Below, in pieces: positions 28,496 through 40,300 of a stretch of 64,000 bases of DNA. This DNA comes from Puffinus mauretanicus (taxonomy: Eukaryota > Chordata > Aves > Procellariiformes > Procellariidae). The stretch spans positions 1,240,001 through 1,304,000 of the forward strand of contig JAJKFH010000102.1 of the NCBI GenBank assembly GCA_023333565.1, given 5' to 3'. Numbering within the stretch: position 1 is the first letter of the stretch; each line of letters starts with the position of its first letter. A program made the translations under genes and the position numbers. Under the pieces are notes generated by a model. That model was not told where the DNA came from. It did not search any database and was given only the letters and a program-made list of their open reading frames with translations.

Positions 28496-28912
28496 CATAT
28501 GCAGATGACTATCCAGGCTCTCCAAGATGAGCTTCGGATCCAGCGGGACCTGAACCAGCTGTTCCAGCAGGACAGCAGCACTAGAACCAGTGAGCCCTTT
28601 GTGGCAGAGCTGACAGAGGAAAACTTCCAACGACTTCATGCAGAGCACGAACGCCAGGCCAAGGAACTCTTCCTGCTACGTAAAACCTTAGAAGAGATGG
28701 AATTGCGTATTGAGACGCAGAAACAGACCTTAAATGCACGTGATGAGTCCATCAAAAAGCTGCTGGAGATGCTGCAGAGTAAAGGTCTGTCAGCAAAAGC
28801 CACTGAGGAAGATCATGAGCGAACAAGACGGTTGGCTGAGGCAGAGATGCACGTGCACCATTTGGAGAGCCTTCTCGAACAGAAGGAAAAAGAAAACAAC
28901 ATGCTGAGAGAG
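28496..28912 (+). CDS. ERC1: ERC1 coding exon A (139 codons)
   Basis: The exon follows an AG at 28494-28495 with 17 of 20 pyrimidines before it, and ends at a perfect GAG|gtaagt donor. It begins HMQMTIQALQDELRIQ and ends KEKENNMLRE. Leucines spaced three and four apart give a clear coiled coil. The segment with the motif VAELTEENFQRLH follows a short polar linker (QQDSSTRTSEPF). From memory, mammalian ERC1 differs at only about four places, most of them in this linker, so the rod is under strong constraint while the linker drifts. The first in-frame ATG at 28499 is an internal methionine and not a start: the preceding CAT codon belongs to the same exon and to the known protein. In the usual gene structure the preceding exon carries the N-terminus with the initiator methionine. 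Confidence 0.96.
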
Positions 28913-31900
28913 GTAAGTGACCAAGCTCTGGGTTCATCTTCAATCTTAAGCTCTTCTCTGTCTCCGCTCCATTCCACAGCTGTAAGGAAAGAATCTTCTA
29001 TCCTCTCTGTAAGCTGTATTTTACATTGCAGACTTGACGGAATTTGTCCCTGTTTTAAAACTTCTTTATGACTTCCTTGTGTGTGCTTTCTGGGGTTTTG
29101 TGCTTTAGCCCCCACTTTCCCCGTAGTCTCCGTATGAAGCTCTGGAGGTGAATTGTCACACAGATTGTAAAATTCTTTCTTCCGTTCTGTTTTAGTTTGA
29201 GAGAAAGTAGCTACCTGTATTTAGCAGAGAGCTGAGAAAAATCTTTGCAGGAGTAATGGATGATTGCTCTACGTTTCCATGGAAACAGTCGTCTTGCTGT
29301 GAAGGGTATTTGATAAAACTATTAGCTGCCCTGGATGCACAGCCAAAAAAAAGATTACTTAAAGGGACACTGCTGCACACATAGTAACCCCTTCCCCCCA
29401 TCCCTCTGAAAACAGAAAAGAAAAACCATTGTTATATCCGTATTGCACATTAGAGGAATACAATGGCAGGCATTCTTCACTATTAATCATCCTAAACTAA
29501 TTATAATGAAATATAGGCTACAGATAATATAAGTATCTTAGAAAAATAAAGGAAAATAAATGAGTTGTTGTATAGCCAGCGTCATTAAATTTCTTGATAT
29601 TGTTAAATGCTTTTTCCTCTTGACAACCAGCCTCCTAAAGTGTTTTAATATTAACTTCTAAAAGGCTAGTAATTCAGAGTGTGTTGTGTACATGTATGGG
29701 TATGTATGTATCTGTGTGTATTCACTAATGATAAGATTTTCTGTAAAGATTATTTTACATAAATCTGTAGATTGAATGCATGAATTGATAGCTATACGTG
29801 TGTGTGTAATGTGTGTGTGTGAGTCTAATAACCTATGTTGGGCATTGTATGTCTACTTTGTGGTTCATCATTTTTTTGAAAGCCTGACATATACACAAGA
29901 TTTAAGCCCCCTCTCTAAGAAGCCAGGGAAGCAAGGTCTGGCACAGAGGTTTTTGAGATGAGTATTTGCAGCAAATAAATACTTAATACCTCTTATTCGT
30001 ATGTTTTCCATGGCGTGACCCATTGTACTTGTGCTCTTGCAAGCATTTATATAAGAAAGCTAGACCCCATTGCATTTCTGAGCCAGATTTAGGCCAGATT
30101 TTTTTTTTTAGAGCAGTAATCTCTTGAGTGTCTGGAGTGAAGATAATATGATTCCAGAGTTTCTACACTACAGTTTTCCTTTTTTTAGCAACCAATGATA
30201 ATTCTGTTCCAATTCTTGTAGCTATTTCAGGAAGAGCCCCAAATGGCTTCCATTTGTTTCTGCTTTAAGTCCAGCAACATAAATGAAAAGCTGGCACGAG
30301 CTGTGAAATTTTTTAGGAATGCGGTTACTTTTGTTTCTGCTACTGATGAGTAGATGTTGAGAGATGAGAATTCTTGTTTCATTCACACATATCTGGAAAT
30401 CATCAGTCATTTAAATCCTAGCCTTTATGGTAAAAGATTTCCTGGAGAAGGTAGAGATGACTTACTGACTTTGAAAGTGCAAGTGCTGTTTATCTAACAT
30501 TTTAAAATTAATTACTCCTTGCTGCTCACTCAGCTCTAATGCATTGAGAAGGGTAAGCTGTAATTTGTAGCTCAAGCCATTGATATGGTGTGGGATCCAG
30601 CCCTGAAGCTGAGCACCCTAGTAGCCTTGGAAACATGGTGCCATGTGCAGAGATGCCAAATTATCTCCTTATGGAACTGGGTCACATCAGGAAGGGTTTT
30701 GTTAGTACCCGTGTGTTGTCCTTGAGCTCAGAGCTAGACTGAGCTAATTGAACTCAGGCTTGTCTGCATGAAACTCAGGTCTCGTGCTTGGAGCTCCAGG
30801 AGGCTGGAGAAAATCAGGGGATGTTGCTGAACTGCAGCTGACTGCATCTGACTTCCTGAGCACCAGGTTGCTCTGCTTTGCAGGAGCTGGTTCAGAGTTG
30901 CTATCGCTGTTCCACATTTGGAAGCTGTCTCTGTGCAGAACCTCTTAGGTGTGTCTGCATCACCCTCCTCAGCTAATCTTCTATTATGTGTTTATCTGTA
31001 TTTCCATAGTTTTAGGTTATTTTAGTCCTTTGCTACCCCAGATACTAACTATGGCATTTTTGAGCTGCCTTGAAGAAATCAATCTACTTTCTTGATGGTT
31101 CTATATCTAGCCTTCCCAGTATCTGGAAAGGCATTATAAACTCTTCTTTAAATACTGGTGTTAAAGGAAGCATTAGTATCTCAAAGGGATTTGCATGTAC
31201 TTGGGAGGTCAGCGTTTAAACTTCGTGTCCTAACACATTAGAAAAGCTGAGAAAAACTTTAATAGCGGTTTTGACCATTTTAGCTAAAGCAAGTTCTGAG
31301 TCAGAATCCACTAGTACTGTTTCTGACTTTACAAGTGTGTTAGACTTCTGGTAAAAATCATTGCTGGGAATAATAATAAAGGTCTGCATCTTGAAGCAAA
31401 AAGGTATCCCTCCATTTTTAAACTTTGAAGCCTATATGTAATTCGAAGCATGATGTTGAGACTCAAGGTCATCAGATGGTTTCTCAGACGGTGCAGGTGC
31501 AGTGGCCAGCAGTCTGACCTTGAAAATTAAATGTGAATTCATTGATTTTTTCAGCTATTGCTATTACTGTGATTGTACTAAAGGTTGCATTAGTTTCCTA
31601 AGGAAAGGAAATTCTTAGAGAGCCCAGACTTGTGGTTCTGATAAGATCATAACCAAGGAATAGCTGTAGAGGTTCAGGCCAACGATCCCTTTAGTCCAGC
31701 ATTCTGTTTCATGTAATGGCGATACGGAGACACCCAGGAAAGGGTAAGAACAAGGCAAACATGATACTTCTCCGTAATGCTGTCCGATCTTCCCAGCCAT
31801 TTACAGATGAGGGTTTTCTTGAACTTTCTGTGACTCGTCAGTTTAGTATCCTCCATGGATCTGCCATCCGAGTACATGGTCAGTGTCTTCTTGAGCCCAT

Positions 31901-34306
31901 GTAAACTTTTGCAGCTGTAGCATCATTTGGTAAGTGGTTGTACAGGCCTACTCTCTGTTGCAGGAAGAACCTGCCTCATTTCTTTTGAGTTTAACCTGTC
32001 TCCCAGTAGCTTCATTGGCAGCCTCTTGCTCTTGCACTGGAAGACGCAGTGAGTGGGTGATCGCTACCAAGACTCTGTGCCATTCACAACTTGAGTTGTC
32101 ATATCCCTTCCAAGTTCTCTCTTTTTCCAGACTGAAAAGTCAAATGCTACTTAATTGTTCCTCATATAGAAGATATTGCATATCTTTGATCATCTCCCAG
32201 AGCACTGCCTCAGTCTCCCATATCCAGGTTATGAAATGAATTCTCCTGCAGATAGTGAGAGGTATCTCCATAGGCAGTTTGATTTTCTTGGGCTTTTCCC
32301 AAATGTCCTGAGTTCCAGGGAACTCAAGCAATCTTTCCGTACAAGTCCATAGGAAAGATCCTGTATCCAGCATAGGATGTATTTGGTAACTCACGGATAC
32401 AGCGGACAGTCTCTCATTAACACAAAATAATGAAAAATTAAATGTCTCATTGAACATCTGAACACAGCGTGGATCTGCATGCCCTGACTTCAGCAGATGA
32501 CAATGTGGCTGCGTCACATTCCTCTACCCTAGAAAACAAGCTTAAGCTTCATAGCTTATAAAAAGATGGCTGCTATTTTGAATACCCCTTCTTAAGTCTT
32601 AGTGAAAATTATTCATATTATTGTTGGTATTCTAGACATAACTTTCAGAAGCAAAATTATTATCATACCAGCAAGAAATACTTGATGAAATCCAGCAGCT
32701 GGACTGCAGCTTCCAGAATAGCTCCCAAATTACATTAAATGGCACCTCATTGTTCCAGACTCACCTGTTGCAGAGTTATCAGTGATGGCAGTGACAGCAC
32801 GTAGCTGTAAAGATAACAAAGCTTGCTGTGCTCTTTTTGGCAACCTCCCTGCTCCTCCACCCAAAATTCTAGATGCACTGAGTAGAAATACATTTTTCTC
32901 ACCTACACAGAGTAATAGATACACCAAACATCCGTGCGACTTATGGCAGAATGTGATGTGATTGTATCTGCATCTGGTGTTCTAGACACTTGAAGTGCTA
33001 TGGGCAAACTCTGAGTCCTAAGGACAGTCCAACATCATCACACCAACTTGGTTAAACCTTTCACTTTTGAATTGTTCGCTACTGTCTGTCTTTAAGAATA
33101 TGTATCTGAAGAAAGAGCTGTAATCATACACTTCTAGCGTCACTGTCAATAAAGAGGTAACTTCTTGATAGTTACTGGAGAAAAAAGTTTAGGCCAAATT
33201 TCTCATCTGCCTAGAAGATAGGATAAAAACAAAACTATCTGTATTGGTTCTACCCAGGGGGAACAAAAAGAAGCTGCTCATTGTGTATTATTGTCAGATA
33301 TTTGCCAAATAACTTTGGCAGTGTTGTCCCATTTTATTACTTCTTCACAAGGGATATTGGCACAGACTTTACAACAATAATTAATCTGATGACCTGTTTG
33401 TCTCTGGGTTGCGACTGGACATACATACTTTGCAAGACAAATAGGTCTTTGTTCACAGCAGTGCTATTGCGTATAGTAGTTGGAGTCTCCAGGATATACT
33501 GACATATCACTGCATTTTTCCTGTGCAGGTAGGGATATCCTTTGATGTCTCAAATTGTAAGAACTATGGAGGATGTATGAGGGGAAGTTCCCAAATGTAT
33601 TCTCTTCTTTTCATTGGCCAGTGTGCTTATTGGTATCTACCCAATACACCTCTGAAGCCATCAATCCCATCATGCCTTGTATAACATATATTCAGAATCC
33701 TGCGGAGGGATACATGACTCTAACCATTGGCTTTTCCTGAAAAGATGCAGTAGAAGTCGTGCACGGTACTAGTTCTTCTTCATTCATAACAGTTTTACCA
33801 CATATTTATAATGAAGGATGTGTAAGTCATGCAGGTGACTTGTGATGGGCTGTATGCAGCTGTTGTCAATAGCTTCATCAAGAGGTCAAAACCAAGTCTC
33901 CCTTTAAGTTAAACTGTCATCTTGTAGCTATAGCATTCTCCTGGGAAAAGGAAGTGGTTGGCTCAAACTTTGAGGCTAAGCAGGTATTGAAGGTGGGGTG
34001 AGGTGTTCATTGAAATATCAGTGTAATAGAATGGCAGCACAGTTCATCATAAAGAATGAAACAGCCATTTGATTTGATAGACAAAAATTAGACAGTTATT
34101 CCCTGAACTATGAATTCGGGTCTGGGACAGATGGCTGACTCTACACCTTTTTATTTGGAAACAGAAAGAAGACCCTTTATCTAGAAGGTTTCTTCAGGAG
34201 TCAGTTCTAGGTTCAAGGTTTGCAAGTTACAGTGGTGTGCAACAAGGAAACCAACAGTAGCTTTGCACTTTGTGTCACAAAAACTGTGTTTGGTAGTAAA
34301 TTACAG

Positions 34307-34337
<31 letters not shown>

Positions 34338-37300
34338 TTGGGCCCATTCAAACAGGATGGATTTTTAATACAGCCAAGTGCAAAACTGAATTAAGGAGTT
34401 AGGGATGTAGTGCTTAACAAATAAGGGGTGGTTTTGTATGTAAAGCAGCCACTGAAATGGGTCATTTAAAAGGGCACTCATTTACAATGAACTTAAAGAA
34501 AGAAGCTATGGCAGAAAAAGCTATTATTTCTTTTCATCTTCAGTGTTTGTTGAAATGGCAACACCACAAAGTCCTGTTTGTGAACTGTATTACAGTTATC
34601 TAGTATGGCCTTATTGCAAGAACTGATCCCTGTTTGTAGCTATTTTGAATCGAACAGTGCTCACTTTATTCTAGGAAGTAACACTAAATTTCTGTGAGCA
34701 CTCTTTATTATGGCTCCACTTAGGATAGATGTCTGTCAGCAGCGAGCAGGCGCACTAGGCTATAACATACATGCACTTGACTTAGTTTTAGATTATCAAA
34801 CTTGATACTGTGATGGCCAAAGAGCAGCACCAAAGAACTTGGTGAGAAAGGATGGATGTGCCATGTAGACATACCGTCGGGGCACTGCTGAACAGTGCCC
34901 AGTGAAGAGAAAGTTTGTTTGCCTTATCTGACCAGATTTTAATTAACTGTGACAAGTTTTGCAAAGAAGTTCTTTTTCCATGCATGTGTTAAAGTTCTTA
35001 CCCTTTTCTGCTCCAGGCTCAGAGAAGGATTTAGAAATTTTAATTGGAGCAATTAGTTATCTCAAAGAACACTTTTGTCCTGTTCCAAGATTTTGTAACA
35101 TAAATAAGACGCACTTTTAGAGAGAATTTTTGATTTGCTGGAGTAGATAGATTCAGTAACTGGAACTCTTACTGCCATCATGTTAGGGGACATCTTTCTG
35201 ATGAGTTAAAAAATTTAAGTTTCTTCTTTTTCTGTTGCTGCTTCATTCTTTTGACCTTTTAGAAGAGGATAGCAGGGAGAAGTTATTTAAATCAAGGTAA
35301 TTTAAATAGTTATGTCTTTATTAGAATCACTTGATTGGCCTAGAATTAATTTTAAAACATATAGAGCTTTTGTAGATCAAAATTTGAGAAAATGGGCTAT
35401 TACCACTTGAGAGCATGCATAATTTATTCTTTATATATTTTGCTTTTTTTAATACCATTGTAGTTTGGAATGTCTTTTGTGTCACTTTATAAAAGAATGA
35501 CAGTTAAAAATGTTCAAACATACATAAGATTATTTTCATCTTTCCTCAGTTCAGAGGTTGGTAGCTTGATAGTTCTTAGAACCTTGAAAAATTAGGGTGG
35601 AAAATACCATATTTGTTTCATGTCTTTCCAGACTACAAAGAAATCATAAACACCTTTTGACTCTTGTGTAGCAAATTTCTGATTTTTATATAATCATTTA
35701 ATAATGTGTAGGAATTAAGTGAATGGAAAAAAGCAGAACTTGCAGTCATCTGTCAGGGTGTTTTCTCTGTATGATGGTTATGATCTCATCAAAGTGAAAT
35801 AATCAATAAAATTTCAATGCTTTTTCTAGCATAGGGGGCTAAAATTATAGAGATTTAATTTTTTTAACTTATTTCAAATGATTTTTTTCTATATGAATGG
35901 GAGTCTTCAAAGAGTTTCATTTTTTTTCTTTTTATTCGCACAAGGCAAAGTTTCTAACTAGTTCATTTTAGCACCTCCATCCTCTTTAGATGGGATTTTT
36001 AAAACTATGTGAAACAATTTAGAAATGCATACATCTGGCTGGGGATTTAGAGGTTTAAAATACATAAACTTTAATGTCTTTTGATGTTTTGTTATATTAG
36101 AAGATTTTTTTTGTCAGTATGTATTACAAGATTTGCCTTGTTTACAAATTACAGCGACTGGAATAGTAAGTAGTGGAGACAAACTGGAAAAGTAGTTTCA
36201 CTGATGCGCCTCAAGAAAAATGTTGAGGATGGAGTTAGGTAATAAGAGTGACATGAGAATGTTGGTCCAGCTTGTACTGATGATTTCCTATGTACTGACA
36301 GCTTCTTTTTTCTTCTTCTGAGGGTGGGCACATAAAACAGTATTAAAAGGTTCCATTGGTTGGGCTGACTGCTGTCTGCTTAGAAAAAGCTTACAGCTCT
36401 GCTAAGGCAATGATCCCAGAGACAATGTCTGCAGTCTTTAGATGGCCCTATGATCAACCCCCTGAAACGAGCATCTCAGTGTAGTATGTTCCCCTCCTTA
36501 TATTTAACATCAGCATATTCAAGATAAAGTGTCTGCCTCATTGATTTAAAACCTGTTGAATAGGTAGAAGCCATATCTGTTTAATTGTAGACAAAAAAAA
36601 AGCATGCTCCTAACCCTGTAGGCAGATGGAAAAGGGGAAGAGTTATGGAGAGTAAATCCATTATGCAAATGCAGGTACAGATAGTTAAGGAATAATAATG
36701 GTATTGCTCCACTCTGGTCTGTATGGTGTCAGTGATACCTGACCAGAGGCTCCCAAGTTATCTGTTGGCTATGGGAGAAATGAGTATATTTAGAGGGGTT
36801 TTCTGGTTTATTTTTTCAAGAGGTTTTTTTTTTTTTTTCCAAAAAATACCACCCTACGCTGCGAACTTGTAAAAATAGCTTCTCAGGAAGTACAAAAGTA
36901 TAGTATTTAAAGACAGACAAACCTTCTACTGCATTTTCTTGTTATTACCATTCACAGGCATCAACTTATGCAAATGACCTTGTGCCAAACTTATGCAAAT
37001 TTCTTCTTGTCATATCACTACACATTTCTGTCTTGCTCATTTCACAGCTATGTAAGAACACTTAACAATCTTACAAGAGAGGTAGTGTTTTCAGTATTTT
37101 GAAAAGCACTATACAACTCTACCTTTCTCATTCAAATAATTAGTCATATGGAGCAAGCTACATGTATGGCTACCTTACAGAATGTTATCTCTTCACCATG
37201 TCTATTGAAAATACGAGTTTGTGGATGGCTTTTTGGATTTGTCTTTTAGGTGTTTGAGGGGAGTGGGTGGCTAAACTGTCTATGTGTGCACATACACAAT

Positions 37301-40300
37301 TTGTTGTTAGGTTAACTGATTTCACAGTTCATACTCTATGGTCACCAAAGAATTTTTATGTCATATAATATAACATTCTAACAGTATTCACATTCCTACA
37401 TTTAACATTAGTGTGTGGTGTAAGGACAATAGTATTTTAAGACAAATAATGAAAAAGGGGAATAGAAACTATATTGTTTCTCCTGTATTCCTACTTGTTG
37501 GTTTGAAACCCCTAACTACTTTGTACGGTAGAACAAGTTGTTTCAGCTTTCTATCATTTTATTCCTTAGAAAGCAGTCTGAAGCATGCTAGTTCTGTGAA
37601 TTCACATTAACAGAAATATCACATGTACTTTCAGCTATGTTTGAGGCCCAGTGGAGAAAGATTTTCATCATGCATAATTAAACATTGCTACTCTGGGGTA
37701 AAAAAGTTGGAAAAAGAGAGTTATCAACACAGCTGCACCCTGTAGCTTGTTGAAACAGAAACCAGAGCATTATTGTTTTCAGTAAGCATCTAGTCAAACA
37801 AATTATGTGTATGTCTCTCATGAGAAACTAGCAATAGTTTAGATTAGTTTATCGGGCAGATGATAGGGGTTTTTAGTAGACTCAGCTGTCATTTCAACAG
37901 TTTATTTTGAGTAAATAGGTAGTCAAAGATGCAGTTTCTGTTGTCCCTTTTTAATTGAGGCTGTGATTCTGTTGAATGAACTTTCGCCTATCCTTTGATA
38001 TGAGAAATGACAAAACAAAATGTGTGAACTGGTAACATCAGAAAGCAGCATTGAATTATGCTATGGATTAGAAAGAGAAGCTTCTAGTAATTTTGTTTGT
38101 ATTTGGTAAGTGGGACAAAATGCCATTAGGCTAACTCTTGCTTTCTTTTCTGCTGGTACAGGAGATCCATCGTCGATTTGAAAATGCTCCTGACACAGCC
38201 AAGACAAAAGCTCTGCAAACTGTTATTGAGATGAAGGTAAATGATTGCATATAGGCAGCAGTAGAATTTGTTCTCTGAAAATGGGTTTTCATATGAAAGG
38301 GGACTCTACCAAATACTGTATACTGGTGTCAGTCTTCTAATTTAAAATAAGTATATTCTATACTATTTTATTATCTATTATTATTTTATTTGTTATTATT
38401 GATCAGTGAAGAGACAGACCTGCTTCATGACACAATAGAAACCTGCTTTCTGTCTGCCTGCAGCAGCATATACGGATTTCTTTCAGTTAACCAAGAGTCC
38501 ATTGTATTACAAGGATGGGATGAGTAGGTTTTTATGATGATGTGGGTTATTTTCTTTGTATAGTATCAGCATTTGAAATACTAATTTGCATTCTGTGTGT
38601 CAACAAAGTTAACAATTTGCAAACTCAAAACCCACTTAAAGAATGGGTCATATAGCTAGAAGGATGTCTGTATGTCATCGGAAACCTAACTTTTCTAGAT
38701 GAATTTGTGATTGAATTCTTAAACCATTAACTCAAGTATCTAATGGAACAATGGCGATTTGCCAAGAGCTCAGGAGCCACAAGTGGACTGTGTGTTTTAC
38801 ACAGCTTTATGAAATCATAATTCATATTGTATGGTCCATAAAGTACATCAGACAGGGTTTGGAAAATACAGTTAAAAAATTGAAACTGTCTTTGCAAACT
38901 ATTCTCTTCCATTTTCGTATCCTCCCTTCCTCCCTCCTTCTTTATCTGTGCCTTTTTCTTTTATTTTCCTTCTTTTTTTTCCTTTCAACTTTTTCTATTC
39001 CATCTCAATGTTTTCTGTAGTCATTTCCCATATTTCTACTCTGAAGCCTTTCATTTACCATCTTTCTTTATTAGTCATCTTTGTGGTCCATAGTAATGAA
39101 AACTAATTGATCATCTGGTAACAATAAGCTGTCTTTACTATCAAAAGAGAAACACCAGTATTTCTGGGAAATGATGTGAGCGCTGAAACTAAATACCGTT
39201 GTAAATTGCAACATATCTCTTCACCTTACTACCTCTCTAATTTTTTGTTGCGAAAGTCCACTTCACCGATTTTAACTTGAGCATCAAAAATTAAGCAGGA
39301 GATCTGACTAGATCTTCATAATGGTTCTTCAGAAAAATCTTATCTCGTGAATGAAAACCTACATGTGAAAATCTTTCATGCTTTTTTTTCAGTTGTGCTT
39401 TGATTATCAGACAAAAAAAAAAAGGAGGATTGGTCTGTGAAAGCATGGAGGATGGTTTCAAATCCTACCTGTATTTCAGGAAAGAAGAAATATTTTGGAG
39501 AAATGAAATACAAAAAATAGACTGCTTTAAGAGATTACAATTCATAAATACATATCTGTGTTCAGAAGTATGCATGAAGCTGTGTGTGCAGTATGAATCT
39601 GTTCTTGCTGTTCCTAACACATAAGACTTCTAAAGAAACAGTAAACCAAGTAGACTGAAAACCTCTGATTGTCCTATAAAACTATGAGGATAATGGTAGA
39701 CTGACTTTTTTATTTTTCCAGATGTATACTTTTTAACTATGGAAATGTTTTATATGTTGTCTGTATGAACCAGAATACTTGAAGGATCCTCTACTGCTTT
39801 ATCCACTCAAAACTAGATTGTCCACTCAAAACTAGATTATTGCATCTTTTCCTTGCTTATGGTGCTTTTTATGTTCTCCATTTGTGACCCCACTTAAATT
39901 ACTAGTAGGACAAACTCATTTTTTGCCGTTCTTGCAGTCACATTTTGCTGTTCATTCAATTAGAATTAAATTTCTGTTTTATACTTGCTTTGTATTACAA
40001 GGCAACCTTTTTTCATATTCCTTTATTTATTCATCATATACTGTGTTCCTGCCCCTAGCCATGTTTTCTTTCAGTACTAAACTCTTGCTTTCCTTGAAAG
40101 GCATAAAAAATTGAAAAATGAGTACTTGAGCACTCAGCCAGATGCTATGTACAGGGGTATAGACTGATTTCTGTAGGAACTTCAGGAGTAAATTTCAAGG
40201 GCAGGTACATGGCTAAAAAATTATTTCTTTTTTTTTTCAGTCCAGTGGTATGTTAACAAATGATCTAACTGTGTATCTTTATCTGTCTCTTCTAATCGTT

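Larger units (their letters stand above)
28913..38161 (+). other. ERC1 intron between exons A and B
   Basis: A 9.2-kb intron with a perfect donor and an ordinary acceptor. It holds the GT microsatellite near 29800, an ancient CR1 relic (31665-32240), long T runs at 34313 and 36824, and three octamer motifs (ATGCAAAT) at 36663, 36968 and 36993. Reading through the donor from exon A meets a stop at 29069-29071. I see no gene or RNA gene in it. Confidence 0.85.

Noticed and set aside
28499..28501. ATG as start of a separate 190-codon gene
   Set aside because: The frame is already open through the exon start and the preceding codon fits ERC1; the 3' end of that ORF is intron read-through.
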